A stretch of 64,000 bases of DNA from assembly GCF_005876985.1 (NCBI RefSeq), contig NZ_VAHD01000001.1:62001-126000 (forward strand), in the 5' to 3' direction. The DNA comes from Rhodoferax bucti (GTDB taxonomy: Bacteria > Pseudomonadota > Gammaproteobacteria > Burkholderiales > Burkholderiaceae_C). Position 1 is the stretch's first letter, and the number at the start of each line of letters is the position of its first letter. Under the pieces are notes generated by a model. It did not search any database. It was not told the DNA's origin and saw nothing but the letters and a program-made list of their open reading frames with translations. The position numbers and the translations under genes are program-made. Shown in pieces: positions 38,538 through 46,856 of this stretch.

Positions 38538-39008
38538 ATGCAAGCAAATATACAGACAGACGCCATCGACGCCAAAATTCTTACGGCGTTAGGGGAAGAT
38601 GGCCGACGTTCTTACGCCGACGTAGGTGCTGAAGTGGGCTTATCCACGGCGGCCGTGCATGAGCGGGTCAAGAAGATGCTGGAGCGCGGTGTGATTCGCC
38701 GCTTTTCCATCAGCGTGGACCCGCACACCGTGGGGCTGAACTTCACCGCGTTTGTGGCCATTCGCAACGATGGCGGCGCCCACTGCCGCGACATTGCACC
38801 CCGCCTGCGCGAGCTGCCCTCAGTGCAAGAACTGCACAGTGTGGCCGGTGAATACGACCTGCTGGCCAAGGTGCGCACACCGCATGCCCGCGACCTGGAG
38901 GCGGTGCTGCTGCAGATCAAGGCCATCCCCGGTGTGGCGCGCACCACCAGCACGGTGGTGCTGAACACCGAGTTTGAAGACCAGCCTCTGCGCCTGCCCG
39001 GGGCCTGA
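38538..39008 (+). CDS. Lrp/AsnC-family transcriptional regulator
   Basis: 156 aa. N-terminal HTH (DAIDAKILTALGEDGRRSYA, then VGLSTAAVHERVKKMLERGV), C-terminal RAM/AsnC ligand domain with SVAGEYDLLAKVRTPHARDL near 112. Usual length. Probably autoregulated and controlling the divergent EamA exporter through the palindrome at 38480-38494. Confidence 0.9.
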   Translation: MQANIQTDAIDAKILTALGEDGRRSYADVGAEVGLSTAAVHERVKKMLERGVIRRFSISVDPHTVGLNFTAFVAIRNDGGAHCRDIAPRLRELPSVQELHSVAGEYDLLAKVRTPHARDLEAVLLQIKAIPGVARTTSTVVLNTEFEDQPLRLPGA

Positions 39009-39019
39009 GACCGGTTGGC

Positions 39020-39520
39020 TTACACCGCCGGACTTGCGCCGGGCTGGCGGGTGGTTTTGCGGAACTTCTCTTCCAGCTCCTGGCGTAGGGCTTTGCGCAT
39101 CTGGGCCGCTTCGAAGCGGCGCACTTCATCAGGCGTTTTGGGGTGCAACTGGGGCACCGGCGCCGCCTTGCGGTTGTCGTCCACCGCCACCATGGTGAAG
39201 AAGCAGCTGTTTACATGGCGCACCTCTTGGGTACGGATGTTCTCGGCAATCACCTTGATGCCCACTTCCATGGACGACTTGCCGGTGTAGTTCACGCTGG
39301 CCAAGAAGGTCACCAGCTCCCCAACGTGGATGGCCTGCAAAAACAGCACCCGGTCCACACTCAGCGTCACCACATAGCGCGAGGCGTAGCGGCTTGCGCA
39401 GGCATAGGCCACCTGGTCGAGCAGCTTGAGGATGGCACCGCCGTGCACGTTGCCGGAGAAGTTGGCCATGTCGGGCGACATGAGCACGGTCATGGAGAGT
39501 TGGTGATTGGGGAGGTTCAT
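39020..39520 (-). CDS. Acyl-CoA thioesterase (hot-dog fold, YciA-like)
   Basis: 166 aa. Hot-dog motif NVHGGAILKLLDQVAYACAS (residues about 24-43) with the catalytic-region Asp, VVTLSVDRVLFLQAIHVGEL following, and RHVNSCFFTMVAVDDNRKAA near 100. Hydrolyses acyl-CoA to free acid and CoA. Convergent with the Lrp gene. Charged C-terminal tail. No operon partner. Confidence 0.88.
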   Translation of the reverse strand: MNLPNHQLSMTVLMSPDMANFSGNVHGGAILKLLDQVAYACASRYASRYVVTLSVDRVLFLQAIHVGELVTFLASVNYTGKSSMEVGIKVIAENIRTQEVRHVNSCFFTMVAVDDNRKAAPVPQLHPKTPDEVRRFEAAQMRKALRQELEEKFRKTTRQPGASPAV

Positions 39521-39691
39521 GGCTTGCGGGTAGCGAAAGGCGTGCCAGTGTAAAGGGATGATTTATCCAGGAATATTCTAAAAATGTGATTTTTTTCACA
39601 AACAGGTCTTGAGGACCATCCATTCGGACTAAGGGATGAAAGGCGCGGGTCAACGACAATCTGTTACAGATTTACACAAAGGGTGGTTCTT

Positions 39692-40282
39692 ATGAAAAAA
39701 CTTGCTTCCGTATTCGCCACGCTCACCATGGGTTTGATGTCCTTGGGTGCTCAAGCAGCCAATTCCCTGACCTACCAAGGCGTTACGTTTGAATCCCGTG
39801 CACTGGATGCGGACACTCTGGAATTCTCCATACTGAACGCGACCCACGCCACCGGCGATTGGTTCGGAATTAGTTTCCTCAAAGCTTTTGAAATCAAAAA
39901 CCTTGGCTCTGAAGTGACTAGCGCATCTGTCGTGAGCGGCCCCGGCACATCTGTCTCTACGACCATTAAGGGCTTGGCTGGTAACGGTTTGGGTTGCAAT
40001 ACCGGCAACACAAACGGCGCTTGCTTCTCTTTCGCCTCCCCCTTGAGCCTGACTGACAGCATGACTTGGCGCATCGACTTTTCAGCCAACGGCGCGTTGA
40101 ATTTCAATACCCCTCATGTCAAAGTGCAATTTATGGACGAATTGAACAGTCGTCGCAAGCAAGGCGACTTGTTGTCACAGAACTTGCCTGTGAGCGCAGT
40201 TCCAGAGCCTGAAACTTACGCGATGCTGCTTGCAGGCTTGGGATTGATGGGCGCAGTGGCTCGCAAGCGCAAAGCTGCATAA
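39692..40282 (+). CDS. PEP-CTERM sorting-signal protein
   Basis: 196 aa from ATG 39692. Signal peptide MKKLASVFATLTMGLMSLGAQA and a C-terminal PEP-CTERM tail: VPEPETYAMLLAGLGLMGAV followed by ARKRKAA. Such proteins are recognised by exosortase (EpsH/XrtA systems) and linked to the cell surface or exopolysaccharide. The mature body is Ser/Thr- and Gly-rich with no known domain. No exosortase gene in this window. Followed by a complex terminator. Confidence 0.88.
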   Translation: MKKLASVFATLTMGLMSLGAQAANSLTYQGVTFESRALDADTLEFSILNATHATGDWFGISFLKAFEIKNLGSEVTSASVVSGPGTSVSTTIKGLAGNGLGCNTGNTNGACFSFASPLSLTDSMTWRIDFSANGALNFNTPHVKVQFMDELNSRRKQGDLLSQNLPVSAVPEPETYAMLLAGLGLMGAVARKRKAA

Positions 40283-40306
40283 GCGTTTGTCCTCGAGACA
40301 ACCGAC

Positions 40307-40371
40307 AAAAAGGCCCTTCGTGAACTGCACCCAAAAAGTTGGACATCAATCCAACCTTTGGGGCCTTTTTT
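40307..40371 (+). terminator. Long stem-loop terminator with IS-end-like interior
   Basis: Outer stem AAAAAGGCCC (40307-40316) pairs with GGGCCTTTTT (40361-40370), with a T-run. Inside, GTTGGA/TCCAAC (40338-40343, 40350-40355) extends with CCCAAA/TTTGGG. The segment from 40320 (GTGAACTGCACCC...) resembles IS3-family terminal repeats as remembered, so it may be a fused pair of IS ends. That part is speculative. Confidence 0.65.
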
Positions 40372-40407
40372 ATTTGATGCGTTAACCCACGAGGTAGGAT
40401 GGCACGC

Positions 40408-40929
40408 ATGGCTGCCTGTTCATTATTCGATGCCAGCGTGCCGGTGTTCGCCCGCTACCTCATTCAATTGCAGGGCTTGCTGGTCAAGGCCGTCGCCCAC
40501 TGCACACAGCAGGGCATACCGGAGGCTGCGCTGCTAGAGGCCCGCCTCGCGCCCGACATGCTGCCGCTGGGCGTGCAGGTGGAGATTGCGGTGAACTTTG
40601 TGTTCCGCGCCTGCGCGCCGCTGGCCGGCCAGGCTGTGCCGCCCTTTGGCGAACACCACGAGAGCTTGACCCGGTTGCACGCGCGGGTGGCCGCGGCACA
40701 AGCCTTTTTGCGCACCTTGCAACCGGAGGACTTTGCGGAAGCGGCCGGACGCACCATCCACGACCCGGCCGGTCAAACCACCGTGGCGCTGGATGGCAGC
40801 ACCTTTTTACAGCAGTACGCACTGCCCAACTTCTTTTTCCACCTCAGCATGGTCTACGCCCTGCTGCGCCAGCACGGCCTGCCGCTCAGCAAAGGCGACT
40901 TTGATGGCTGGCATGTGTACCGGGGCTAG
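40408..40929 (+). CDS. DUF1993 family protein
   Basis: 173 aa from ATG 40408 (GAGGTAGGA upstream; an ATG at 40399 sits inside that ribosome-binding site). Matches the DUF1993 pattern: SLFDASVPVFARYLIQLQGL at the N-terminus, LQQYALPNFFFHLSMVYALL near 140, and the C-terminal LSKGDFDGWHVYRG. Predicted four-helix, DinB-like fold. Function unknown. A palindromic element follows immediately. Confidence 0.8.
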   Translation: MAACSLFDASVPVFARYLIQLQGLLVKAVAHCTQQGIPEAALLEARLAPDMLPLGVQVEIAVNFVFRACAPLAGQAVPPFGEHHESLTRLHARVAAAQAFLRTLQPEDFAEAAGRTIHDPAGQTTVALDGSTFLQQYALPNFFFHLSMVYALLRQHGLPLSKGDFDGWHVYRG

Positions 40930-40937
40930 ATCAAAAC

Positions 40938-40994
40938 GCTATGAATTACATAGCTGCTCGCGCAATACACACAGGCGCTACAGCCATTTTCTAT
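40938..40994 (+). repeat. 57-nt palindromic element, copy C (intergenic, touching res 3' end)
   Basis: GCTAT-N7-ATAGCTGCT-C-GCGC-N11-GCGCTA with a diverged right end. Plus frame open: AMNYIAARAIHTGATAIFY. It lies at the border of the restriction island and overlaps the last codons of res by a few bases. Confidence 0.75.
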
Positions 40995-43960
40995 AGCAAT
41001 CGCGCCTGTAATGAGGCATCTGCCAAAGGCCGCAATCGCGCATAGTCCAGCAGCTCGGCTAGGCGTGCACCCTTGGCTTGCCATTCATAGACCACGTTTT
41101 CCGCCAGCAGCACGTAGTGCCACGGTGGGCCCCCGCGCTGCTCCGGTGTTAGCGCATTGATGCGCTCACACCAAGCCAGCGCCGCCTTGAGCTTGCGTTG
41201 CACATTGGGGTGCATCGTTTGCTGTTGGGCTTTGGTTTCGGCCAAGTACACCGCGTCTGCCGTGCGCACCAAAAAGTCGGGGGAATAGAAGGCGGGTAAA
41301 CCGTCTTCCTTCACATACCGCAGACGGGCAAAGGTGTGGCGGTTCTCACTGATCTTGCAGAAGGCTTGTACATGCGAATCCGCCTGCGCCCAATGGATAA
41401 AGGTACGCTCCAACCCACCGTTGCGTGCGGGCCAACCCAGTCGGGTGTAAATGCACTTGCTCACCTCCACCGAATGGCTCTCGCGCAGCATCAGCTTGGG
41501 CACCTCGCTCAGGGCGCGCAAGTGCACCTCTGTCTGGCCGGTGGCGTGCTTCTGTTCGGAATCCAACAAGGCTGCAGCAAACTTTTCTGTGATGTGGTCC
41601 ACCACAGGCTGCAGCAGCAACACACGCCAGTTTTCGCCTTCCAGCGGGTTAAAAGTCCCCCCAAACAACACCGTCCAGATGTAGTCATCCAACCAGCCCG
41701 TCAGCTCTGCGGTGTTCACCTGCAAATAGGGCTTGGCCAAGTGCGTGGCAATCTTGTTGCCCTTAGGCATGGGCTCACTTAGCGCTTGGCTGATGCGCCG
41801 CGTCAAGCGCGACAAGTATTCGTTGTAGCCGCCCACGTTCATTACCGCGCCATCCACCCGGTAATCGCCAAACAGCGTCGCGCTTTGCAGGTCTTGCGAG
41901 ATAAAGGTATCGCCCTTGCCCAGCATGCCAGTGAGTTGATCCACGCTCATAGTGCTAAATGCCGGCAATGCCGATACATCCAATCCATCATGGGCATGCA
42001 GCTCATCCGCCTCTTGCAAGATGAACGGGATACCGAAGTCAAACGGCTCAAAGCCCTCGCGCAGCTCTGCCGCCATCACGTCGCCCGTGCTGGAGGTGTC
42101 GTCGGTATCGTCACCCGTAGTGCCTGCCAAGCCTTCCTTGAGCAAGTCGTCATAAAACGACTGAAAAGCCGGGTGCTCCACGATAGAGAGCACATCCACC
42201 AAGCTCCCAGGCTCCTGCCCGGCATTGATGCGCTCGCGGTTTTCACGCTTGAGGTCGGTGTATTCATCGTCGCGCCACATCAGGCGCAGGCCGCGCCCAA
42301 TCGTTTGCTCCAACAGAATTTGCGCTTGGCTGGAACGCAGCGGCACGATGACGCAGATGTTGTTCACATCAAAGCCCTCGCGCAGCATCAGCACGCTGAC
42401 GATCACGCGCGGCGTGGCATGGCTGTCTACGCTGAACAGGCGCTCCCGCACAGGTGCCCAGTCCTTCTCGCCCAACTCCGCCTTCTTGCCGGAGTCAATC
42501 AGCAAAATTTCGTCGTCGATATCGCCGTCGTATTTCAGTCCTTCTTGGTCACGCAAGAACTCTGCAACTTTGGGAGAAACGCCCGTGTCTTCACACACCA
42601 CCAGCATCTTGGGGTGGCGGGTCGGGTCAATCTTGGCGAAGTCGGCTTCCAGCTTGCGCAACTTCTTCAAGCCAGCCCGCAGCATGACGCGCTGGCCTTC
42701 GCTTAAGGCGGGGTTGCCCGATTCGTCCCGCTCGGCTTTGAACTCCAGCGGCAGTGCGCCAATCTCCTTGCGCCGGTCCAGCACCAGCGACTTCACCAGC
42801 CCCGCACGCATGGCGCTCTTCAAATCAAAGTCCACCACGATGTGGGGGAAGTACAGCTTGCGTTTGTTTTTGCCACTGCCCACGTCGTTGTACGGCGTGG
42901 CTGAAAAGTCCACCTGCACAAAGCGCCGCCCTTTGGTGGCAGCAATGCGGCTCAGGCTCTTTTGCCACTCCACCTCGGTGGTTTCGCCCTCGCGTTTGAA
43001 CTCATGAATGTGGTGCGCCTCGTCGTTGAACACCATCAGCTCCGGCAGCCCCGCCAGAAACTCCAGCACATTACCGCGCGCATAGCGGCGGTCCAGCACA
43101 TCCAGGCTGTTGCCCGTAGCGCGGCCGGGCGTAAGCGGCAGCACTGCGCCTACCACCAGATGCGGGTCCAGTGGAGCGCCCAGGGCTTCCACATCTTCCA
43201 CCGCGTCATCCATCACATCACCCTCAGCCAGCAGGTGCCAGTTGGTGATGGCGATCATGCCGTTGCCCGTGGCCTTGAGACCAATCTCTGCCTTGCTGCA
43301 CACATTGCCGCGCACAAACGCAAACACCGCGTCTCGGTAGGCCTCGGGCACAAACAGGTCGGCAAACTTGAAGATGTCCGACGTGCTGAAGTCTCGCCCC
43401 GTGCTACCTGCCACCAGCTTTCCGCAAAACGCATCCAGCAGCCGCTCGTACACGATCAAGCCCGGCGCAACCACCATGAACTGTCGGGTAAACCGCGCAT
43501 CGTTGATGCCCTCGGCCAGCGCCGCCGTCTTGTTCAGCAACTGCCACACCATCAGCGCCTGCATCACCCAAGTCTTGCCAGTGCCCGTGGCCATCTTGAA
43601 ACAATATTTGGGGTGCGCATGTTTGTTAGAGGCCACCTCATTCATGCGGTTACCTGTGAGCAACGCATCGGGCGCGCAGGCCTGGTACAGGTCTAGCAAC
43701 GTCCAATGTTCACGTTCCTGCCCCAACACTTCGTGCGCCACGATGGCGTTCAGAATGGCTTGCTTCTGCCCGGCGTGGAAGTTCAAGCCTTGGCGAGCCA
43801 ACACCATGTCTTCACCAAACCACCACAGCAACAGCTCGGCGGTGGTCGGCGTCACCAAATCCAAAATATCCGCAGCGCCAGACTCCAAGCCCAGGCACAG
43901 CTGCTGGGTCTTGGCAGTCAAACCGGTGGCGAGGGCGAGTTGTGTGTCTTGTCCTTGCAT
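40991..43960 (-). CDS. res: Type III restriction enzyme Res subunit (SF2 helicase plus nuclease)
   Basis: 989 aa. Superfamily 2 helicase with Walker A KMATGTGKTWVMQAL near residue 125, DEAH box in MVFNDEAHHIHEF near 315, motif III-like VQVDFSATPYND near 350, and motif VI-like EQTIGRGLRLMW near 558. C-terminal PD-(D/E)xK nuclease: FYSPDFLVRTADAVYLAETK near 920. Cleaves unmodified DNA with Mod after ATP-driven translocation. Ribosome-binding site AGGGA 7 nt before the ATG. Normally co-transcribed with mod; here separated from it by antisense higBA, so it needs its own promoter in the 51-bp gap to higB. Confidence 0.88.
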   Translation of the reverse strand: MQGQDTQLALATGLTAKTQQLCLGLESGAADILDLVTPTTAELLLWWFGEDMVLARQGLNFHAGQKQAILNAIVAHEVLGQEREHWTLLDLYQACAPDALLTGNRMNEVASNKHAHPKYCFKMATGTGKTWVMQALMVWQLLNKTAALAEGINDARFTRQFMVVAPGLIVYERLLDAFCGKLVAGSTGRDFSTSDIFKFADLFVPEAYRDAVFAFVRGNVCSKAEIGLKATGNGMIAITNWHLLAEGDVMDDAVEDVEALGAPLDPHLVVGAVLPLTPGRATGNSLDVLDRRYARGNVLEFLAGLPELMVFNDEAHHIHEFKREGETTEVEWQKSLSRIAATKGRRFVQVDFSATPYNDVGSGKNKRKLYFPHIVVDFDLKSAMRAGLVKSLVLDRRKEIGALPLEFKAERDESGNPALSEGQRVMLRAGLKKLRKLEADFAKIDPTRHPKMLVVCEDTGVSPKVAEFLRDQEGLKYDGDIDDEILLIDSGKKAELGEKDWAPVRERLFSVDSHATPRVIVSVLMLREGFDVNNICVIVPLRSSQAQILLEQTIGRGLRLMWRDDEYTDLKRENRERINAGQEPGSLVDVLSIVEHPAFQSFYDDLLKEGLAGTTGDDTDDTSSTGDVMAAELREGFEPFDFGIPFILQEADELHAHDGLDVSALPAFSTMSVDQLTGMLGKGDTFISQDLQSATLFGDYRVDGAVMNVGGYNEYLSRLTRRISQALSEPMPKGNKIATHLAKPYLQVNTAELTGWLDDYIWTVLFGGTFNPLEGENWRVLLLQPVVDHITEKFAAALLDSEQKHATGQTEVHLRALSEVPKLMLRESHSVEVSKCIYTRLGWPARNGGLERTFIHWAQADSHVQAFCKISENRHTFARLRYVKEDGLPAFYSPDFLVRTADAVYLAETKAQQQTMHPNVQRKLKAALAWCERINALTPEQRGGPPWHYVLLAENVVYEWQAKGARLAELLDYARLRPLADASLQARLL

Positions 43961-43984
43961 GATGAATCCCTGTTTGTGGTTTTA

Positions 43985-43999
43985 TAAACAATTTGTTTA
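43985..43999. promoter_or_regulatory. Palindrome between divergent res and higB starts
   Basis: Perfect 7-1-7 palindrome TAAACAA-T-TTGTTTA. On the plus strand a -10-like TAAAAT overlaps its right edge, and on the minus strand TATAAAA overlaps its left edge. Likely HigA autoregulatory operator. Position suggests effects on both higBA and res (inference). Confidence 0.6.
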
Positions 44000-44011
44000 A
44001 AATATGCTGGA

Positions 44012-44293
44012 ATGATCGAAAGCTTTGCCAGTGATGAAACCCAGCGCCTGTTTGCCACCGGCAAATCGCGTCGCTTGCCGCCAGACATCCTGAAACGCGC
44101 TGCCATGCGGCTTGCGCAATTGGACGCAGCCGTGGAGGTAGACGACTTGCGGGTGCCCCCGTCCAATCGGCTGGAAGCACTGAGCGGTGATATGGCGGGC
44201 AAATGGAGCATTCGCATCAACGACCGCTGGCGCCTGTGCTTCCGGTTTGAGCGCGGCCATGCCTTTGACGTTGAAATCGTGGACTACCACTGA
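44012..44293 (+). CDS. higB: HigB/RelE-family toxin
   Basis: 93 aa. HigB-type RNase toxin: MIESFASDETQRLFATGK, RAAMRLAQLDAAVEVDDLRV, NRLEALSGDMAGKWSIRIND, RWRLCFRFERGHAFDVEIVD, ending YH. This is the standard pattern (R..L..L..A......L..P..N.L..L.G...G..SIRIN..WR..F) of ribosome-dependent mRNA interferases. Toxin first, antitoxin second, the usual higBA order. Encoded antisense to the flanking mod and res genes. Confidence 0.93.
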   Translation: MIESFASDETQRLFATGKSRRLPPDILKRAAMRLAQLDAAVEVDDLRVPPSNRLEALSGDMAGKWSIRINDRWRLCFRFERGHAFDVEIVDYH

Positions 44294-44305
44294 GGAGTGA
44301 ATGAA

Positions 44306-44614
44306 ATGACTGCACAACCCATCACCAACGGCCTGCCTCCGATTCACCCCGGGGAGTACCTGCGCGAAATCTTGGACGACATGGCGCTGACCCAGTCGGC
44401 GCTGGCGGATGCGTTGGGCGTCTCGCCGATGCGCATTTCGCACTTGCTCAAGGGCGATCGGCCCGTGACGGCAGAGCTTGCCTTGCGATTGGGGCGCGCC
44501 TTCGGCCAAACGCCCCAATACTGGTTGAACCTTCAAAGCAACTACGACCTGAAAACGACCGAAGCCGCTATGAAAGAGAGCATCCAAGCCGTACGCACCC
44601 TGGCGGTGGCCTGA
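44306..44614 (+). CDS. higA: HigA antitoxin (XRE HTH)
   Basis: 102 aa from ATG 44306 (GAGGAG upstream); a GTG at 44297 is in frame but lies on the ribosome-binding site. HTH: LTQSALADALGVSPMRISHL preceded by IHPGEYLREILDDMA, the classic VapI/HigA signature, then TAELALRLGRAFGQTPQYWL. Neutralises HigB and normally represses its own promoter. Stop lies 7 bp from the 3' end of convergent mod. Confidence 0.93.
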   Translation: MTAQPITNGLPPIHPGEYLREILDDMALTQSALADALGVSPMRISHLLKGDRPVTAELALRLGRAFGQTPQYWLNLQSNYDLKTTEAAMKESIQAVRTLAVA

Positions 44615-44621
44615 CCCCATC

Positions 44622-46763
44622 TCAGGCTCCCACCGTCGTCACCACCTCGGCCTCAAAGCCAAACACATCCACCACCCGCACGCACACCTTGCGCGGACCC
44701 GCTTTTGCGGGAGCGGTGACTGTGGCCGTAGTCACCACGCGCAATTCATCTGCATCGTTGGCCGTGTTGCCCCGGTAGTCCTGCCACACCGAGCGGAACA
44801 CTTTCCCGTCGTAGTCCGGGTCCACCGCCCAGTATTCAATCAGCGCCAGAGGCTCGGCATTGGCAATCTGCTGTAGCTTGATGCGGTTGGCATCATCCAA
44901 GTTGATGGCCTCGGGCGAGAGCAACACATAGTTTTTGAGCTGCACGGTGAGCGTTTCGGTATCTCCGTCGGCCTTGCGCGCGGTCGTTCGCGTGATGGGG
45001 TGAATGGTGAGGTACTGCAGGCTGGAGAAGCGCACCTGCCCGCGCAGCTTGTCGATGCCACCCTTCTTCTTGAGCCGGTCCATCAGGTCCGGCGGAATCA
45101 CCAGCACTTCCATCCGTGAGTCGTTGAGCGCGGTAATGGTTTCGCCAATGCTGGGCTCAAAGTTCCAGCCCAGCACCACCACTTTGTCCCAGCCCCCCAT
45201 CAGGTTGTCGCGCTGGGCAATGGCTTTTTTGAGCGTGGCCATGCCAGTGAGCTTGTTGGGCGAATCAGCCAGCACCAGTGTTTTGCTGCCACGGCGGCCA
45301 CCGAAATCGATTCCCGCAATCTGGCCCAGATTACGCTGGGGATTCACATCGGTAGGGAGCGGCAACGCGCCGTAGAGCGACAGCACGATGTGCGACAGGT
45401 CGCCAATCCGGAAGTCCCGGCCCAGCGTGGCCTTGGCGGCTTCTACCTGGTAGTCACCAATCGCTTGGTAGAGGAAGGGTTTGGCTTCCAGGTCGATCAA
45501 GCGCTTGCGCATGATCATGCAGGCGGGTTTGCCGAGGTCGGTGGTGATCCAGCGGCGGCCTAGTTTTTCGGCGACTGCTGCGGTGGTGCCAGAGCCGCCG
45601 TTGAAGTCAGCTACCAGTGCACCTTCATTGGACGACGATCGCACGATACGATCAAGCAACTCTTCCGGCTTTTGAGTCTGGTAACTGATTCGCTCATCCG
45701 CCAAATGGTGAATTTTCCCAATGTCAGTCCATACCGATTGGATTGCCAAACCAGGCATCTCATCCAAGTAGTACTTGTATCGAACAAGTCCCTTGCCCGT
45801 GTAATCCAAGCGTCCCTCTAACTTATAGCGTTCCATTGTCTGGATGGGACAACGCCAAGAACGCGTAATGCCGTTCCACTCATATGTGTACCCCCCGCCC
45901 GACAGTCCTGAAGCAGACAAATCAGCAGATCGATAACGCCGACCAGACTCCTGCTCTACATATTTAAATTGACGCTCTACGTACTCACTTGTGTAAGGCG
46001 TGTACTGCCTATTCCAAATATTGCTGCGTGTTTTTTTATAGAAAAAAATGACGTCATGCACCGCGCCAAAAGCACTAGCGTCTGAGTGTGCTTCAGAGCG
46101 TTTCCACACGATCTCGTTAACGAAATTGTCTTTCCCAAACACCTCATCCATCACCAGCTTCACGTAATGCCCCACATGCCAATCCAGATGCACGTAGATG
46201 GAGCCGGTGTCCGCCAGCAACTCCCGCATCAGGATCAGGCGTGGCGTGATCATGGCGAGGTACGAAGCGGTGCCGTCGCTCCACGTATCGGAATACGCAA
46301 ACTGCTCAATCACCGTGGGTTTTTGCTCCAACTCCAGGCCGGGTAGCGCGACCTTGGTGCGGTAGTCGGCCTTGCTGTCAAACGGCGGGTCGATGTAGAT
46401 CAAATCCACCTTGCCCCGCAGGCTGGGCGTGGTGTCATCACCCGCTAACAGCGCGGCCATAGCCAGCAGGTTGTCCCCATAAATCAGGCGGTTGGCCCAG
46501 GGCGCTTCGGCTTGGGCCGCGCCCAACAGGGGCTGCGCACTCTCCAGCAAGCTGCCTTGCCCTGGCGCAAACACCTCGCGCCGGTCGGCACGGGCTTGGG
46601 CCGTAATCCAGTCGGTGGCGGAACTGTCTTTGGCGGGCAGCACCACTTCACGGGTTTGCAGGCTCACGCGATGGCGGCTTTCGATGCTCTCCAGGATTTT
46701 TTCGGCTTCTTTGCGGCCTTGGGCCACGATCTCGGGGAGTTGTTCTAGTAGGGATTTGGGCAT
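44622..46763 (-). CDS. mod: Type III DNA methyltransferase Mod subunit
   Basis: 713 aa beta-class adenine-N6 methyltransferase that also specifies the recognition site for Res. DPPF catalytic motif in LIYIDPPFDSKADYRTKV near residue 125 precedes the AdoMet motif ADFNGGSGTTAAVAEKLG near 390; this order defines the beta class. The middle (roughly residues 210-370, DNA about 45650-46130) is the target-recognition region. It is visibly AT-richer than the ends, as when recognition domains are exchanged. Starts 94 bp from the divergent XRE gene. Confidence 0.9.
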   Translation of the reverse strand: MPKSLLEQLPEIVAQGRKEAEKILESIESRHRVSLQTREVVLPAKDSSATDWITAQARADRREVFAPGQGSLLESAQPLLGAAQAEAPWANRLIYGDNLLAMAALLAGDDTTPSLRGKVDLIYIDPPFDSKADYRTKVALPGLELEQKPTVIEQFAYSDTWSDGTASYLAMITPRLILMRELLADTGSIYVHLDWHVGHYVKLVMDEVFGKDNFVNEIVWKRSEAHSDASAFGAVHDVIFFYKKTRSNIWNRQYTPYTSEYVERQFKYVEQESGRRYRSADLSASGLSGGGYTYEWNGITRSWRCPIQTMERYKLEGRLDYTGKGLVRYKYYLDEMPGLAIQSVWTDIGKIHHLADERISYQTQKPEELLDRIVRSSSNEGALVADFNGGSGTTAAVAEKLGRRWITTDLGKPACMIMRKRLIDLEAKPFLYQAIGDYQVEAAKATLGRDFRIGDLSHIVLSLYGALPLPTDVNPQRNLGQIAGIDFGGRRGSKTLVLADSPNKLTGMATLKKAIAQRDNLMGGWDKVVVLGWNFEPSIGETITALNDSRMEVLVIPPDLMDRLKKKGGIDKLRGQVRFSSLQYLTIHPITRTTARKADGDTETLTVQLKNYVLLSPEAINLDDANRIKLQQIANAEPLALIEYWAVDPDYDGKVFRSVWQDYRGNTANDADELRVVTTATVTAPAKAGPRKVCVRVVDVFGFEAEVVTTVGA

Positions 46764-46784
46764 ACAGCGCGCGCCATCGTAAAA

Positions 46785-46822
46785 CCCTTAAAAAGGGACA
46801 AAAGTCGTCAACTGTAATTGAC
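46785..46822. promoter_or_regulatory. Two palindromes in the mod/XRE divergent gap
   Basis: CCCTT-AAA-AAGGG at 46785-46797 and GTCAA-CTGTAA-TTGAC at 46807-46822, centres about 23 bp apart. A TTGACA box (46818-46823) overlaps the second. Likely operators for the XRE regulator acting on mod and itself. Confidence 0.5.
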
Positions 46823-46856
46823 ATTTGTGGCGATGCGTGCGGATACCGTGCCAGCC

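Noticed and set aside
40991..43960. res as a type I HsdR or stand-alone helicase
   Set aside because: The mod gene in the same orientation, the C-terminal PD-(D/E)xK nuclease and the 989-aa length fit type III Res; no hsdM/hsdS present.
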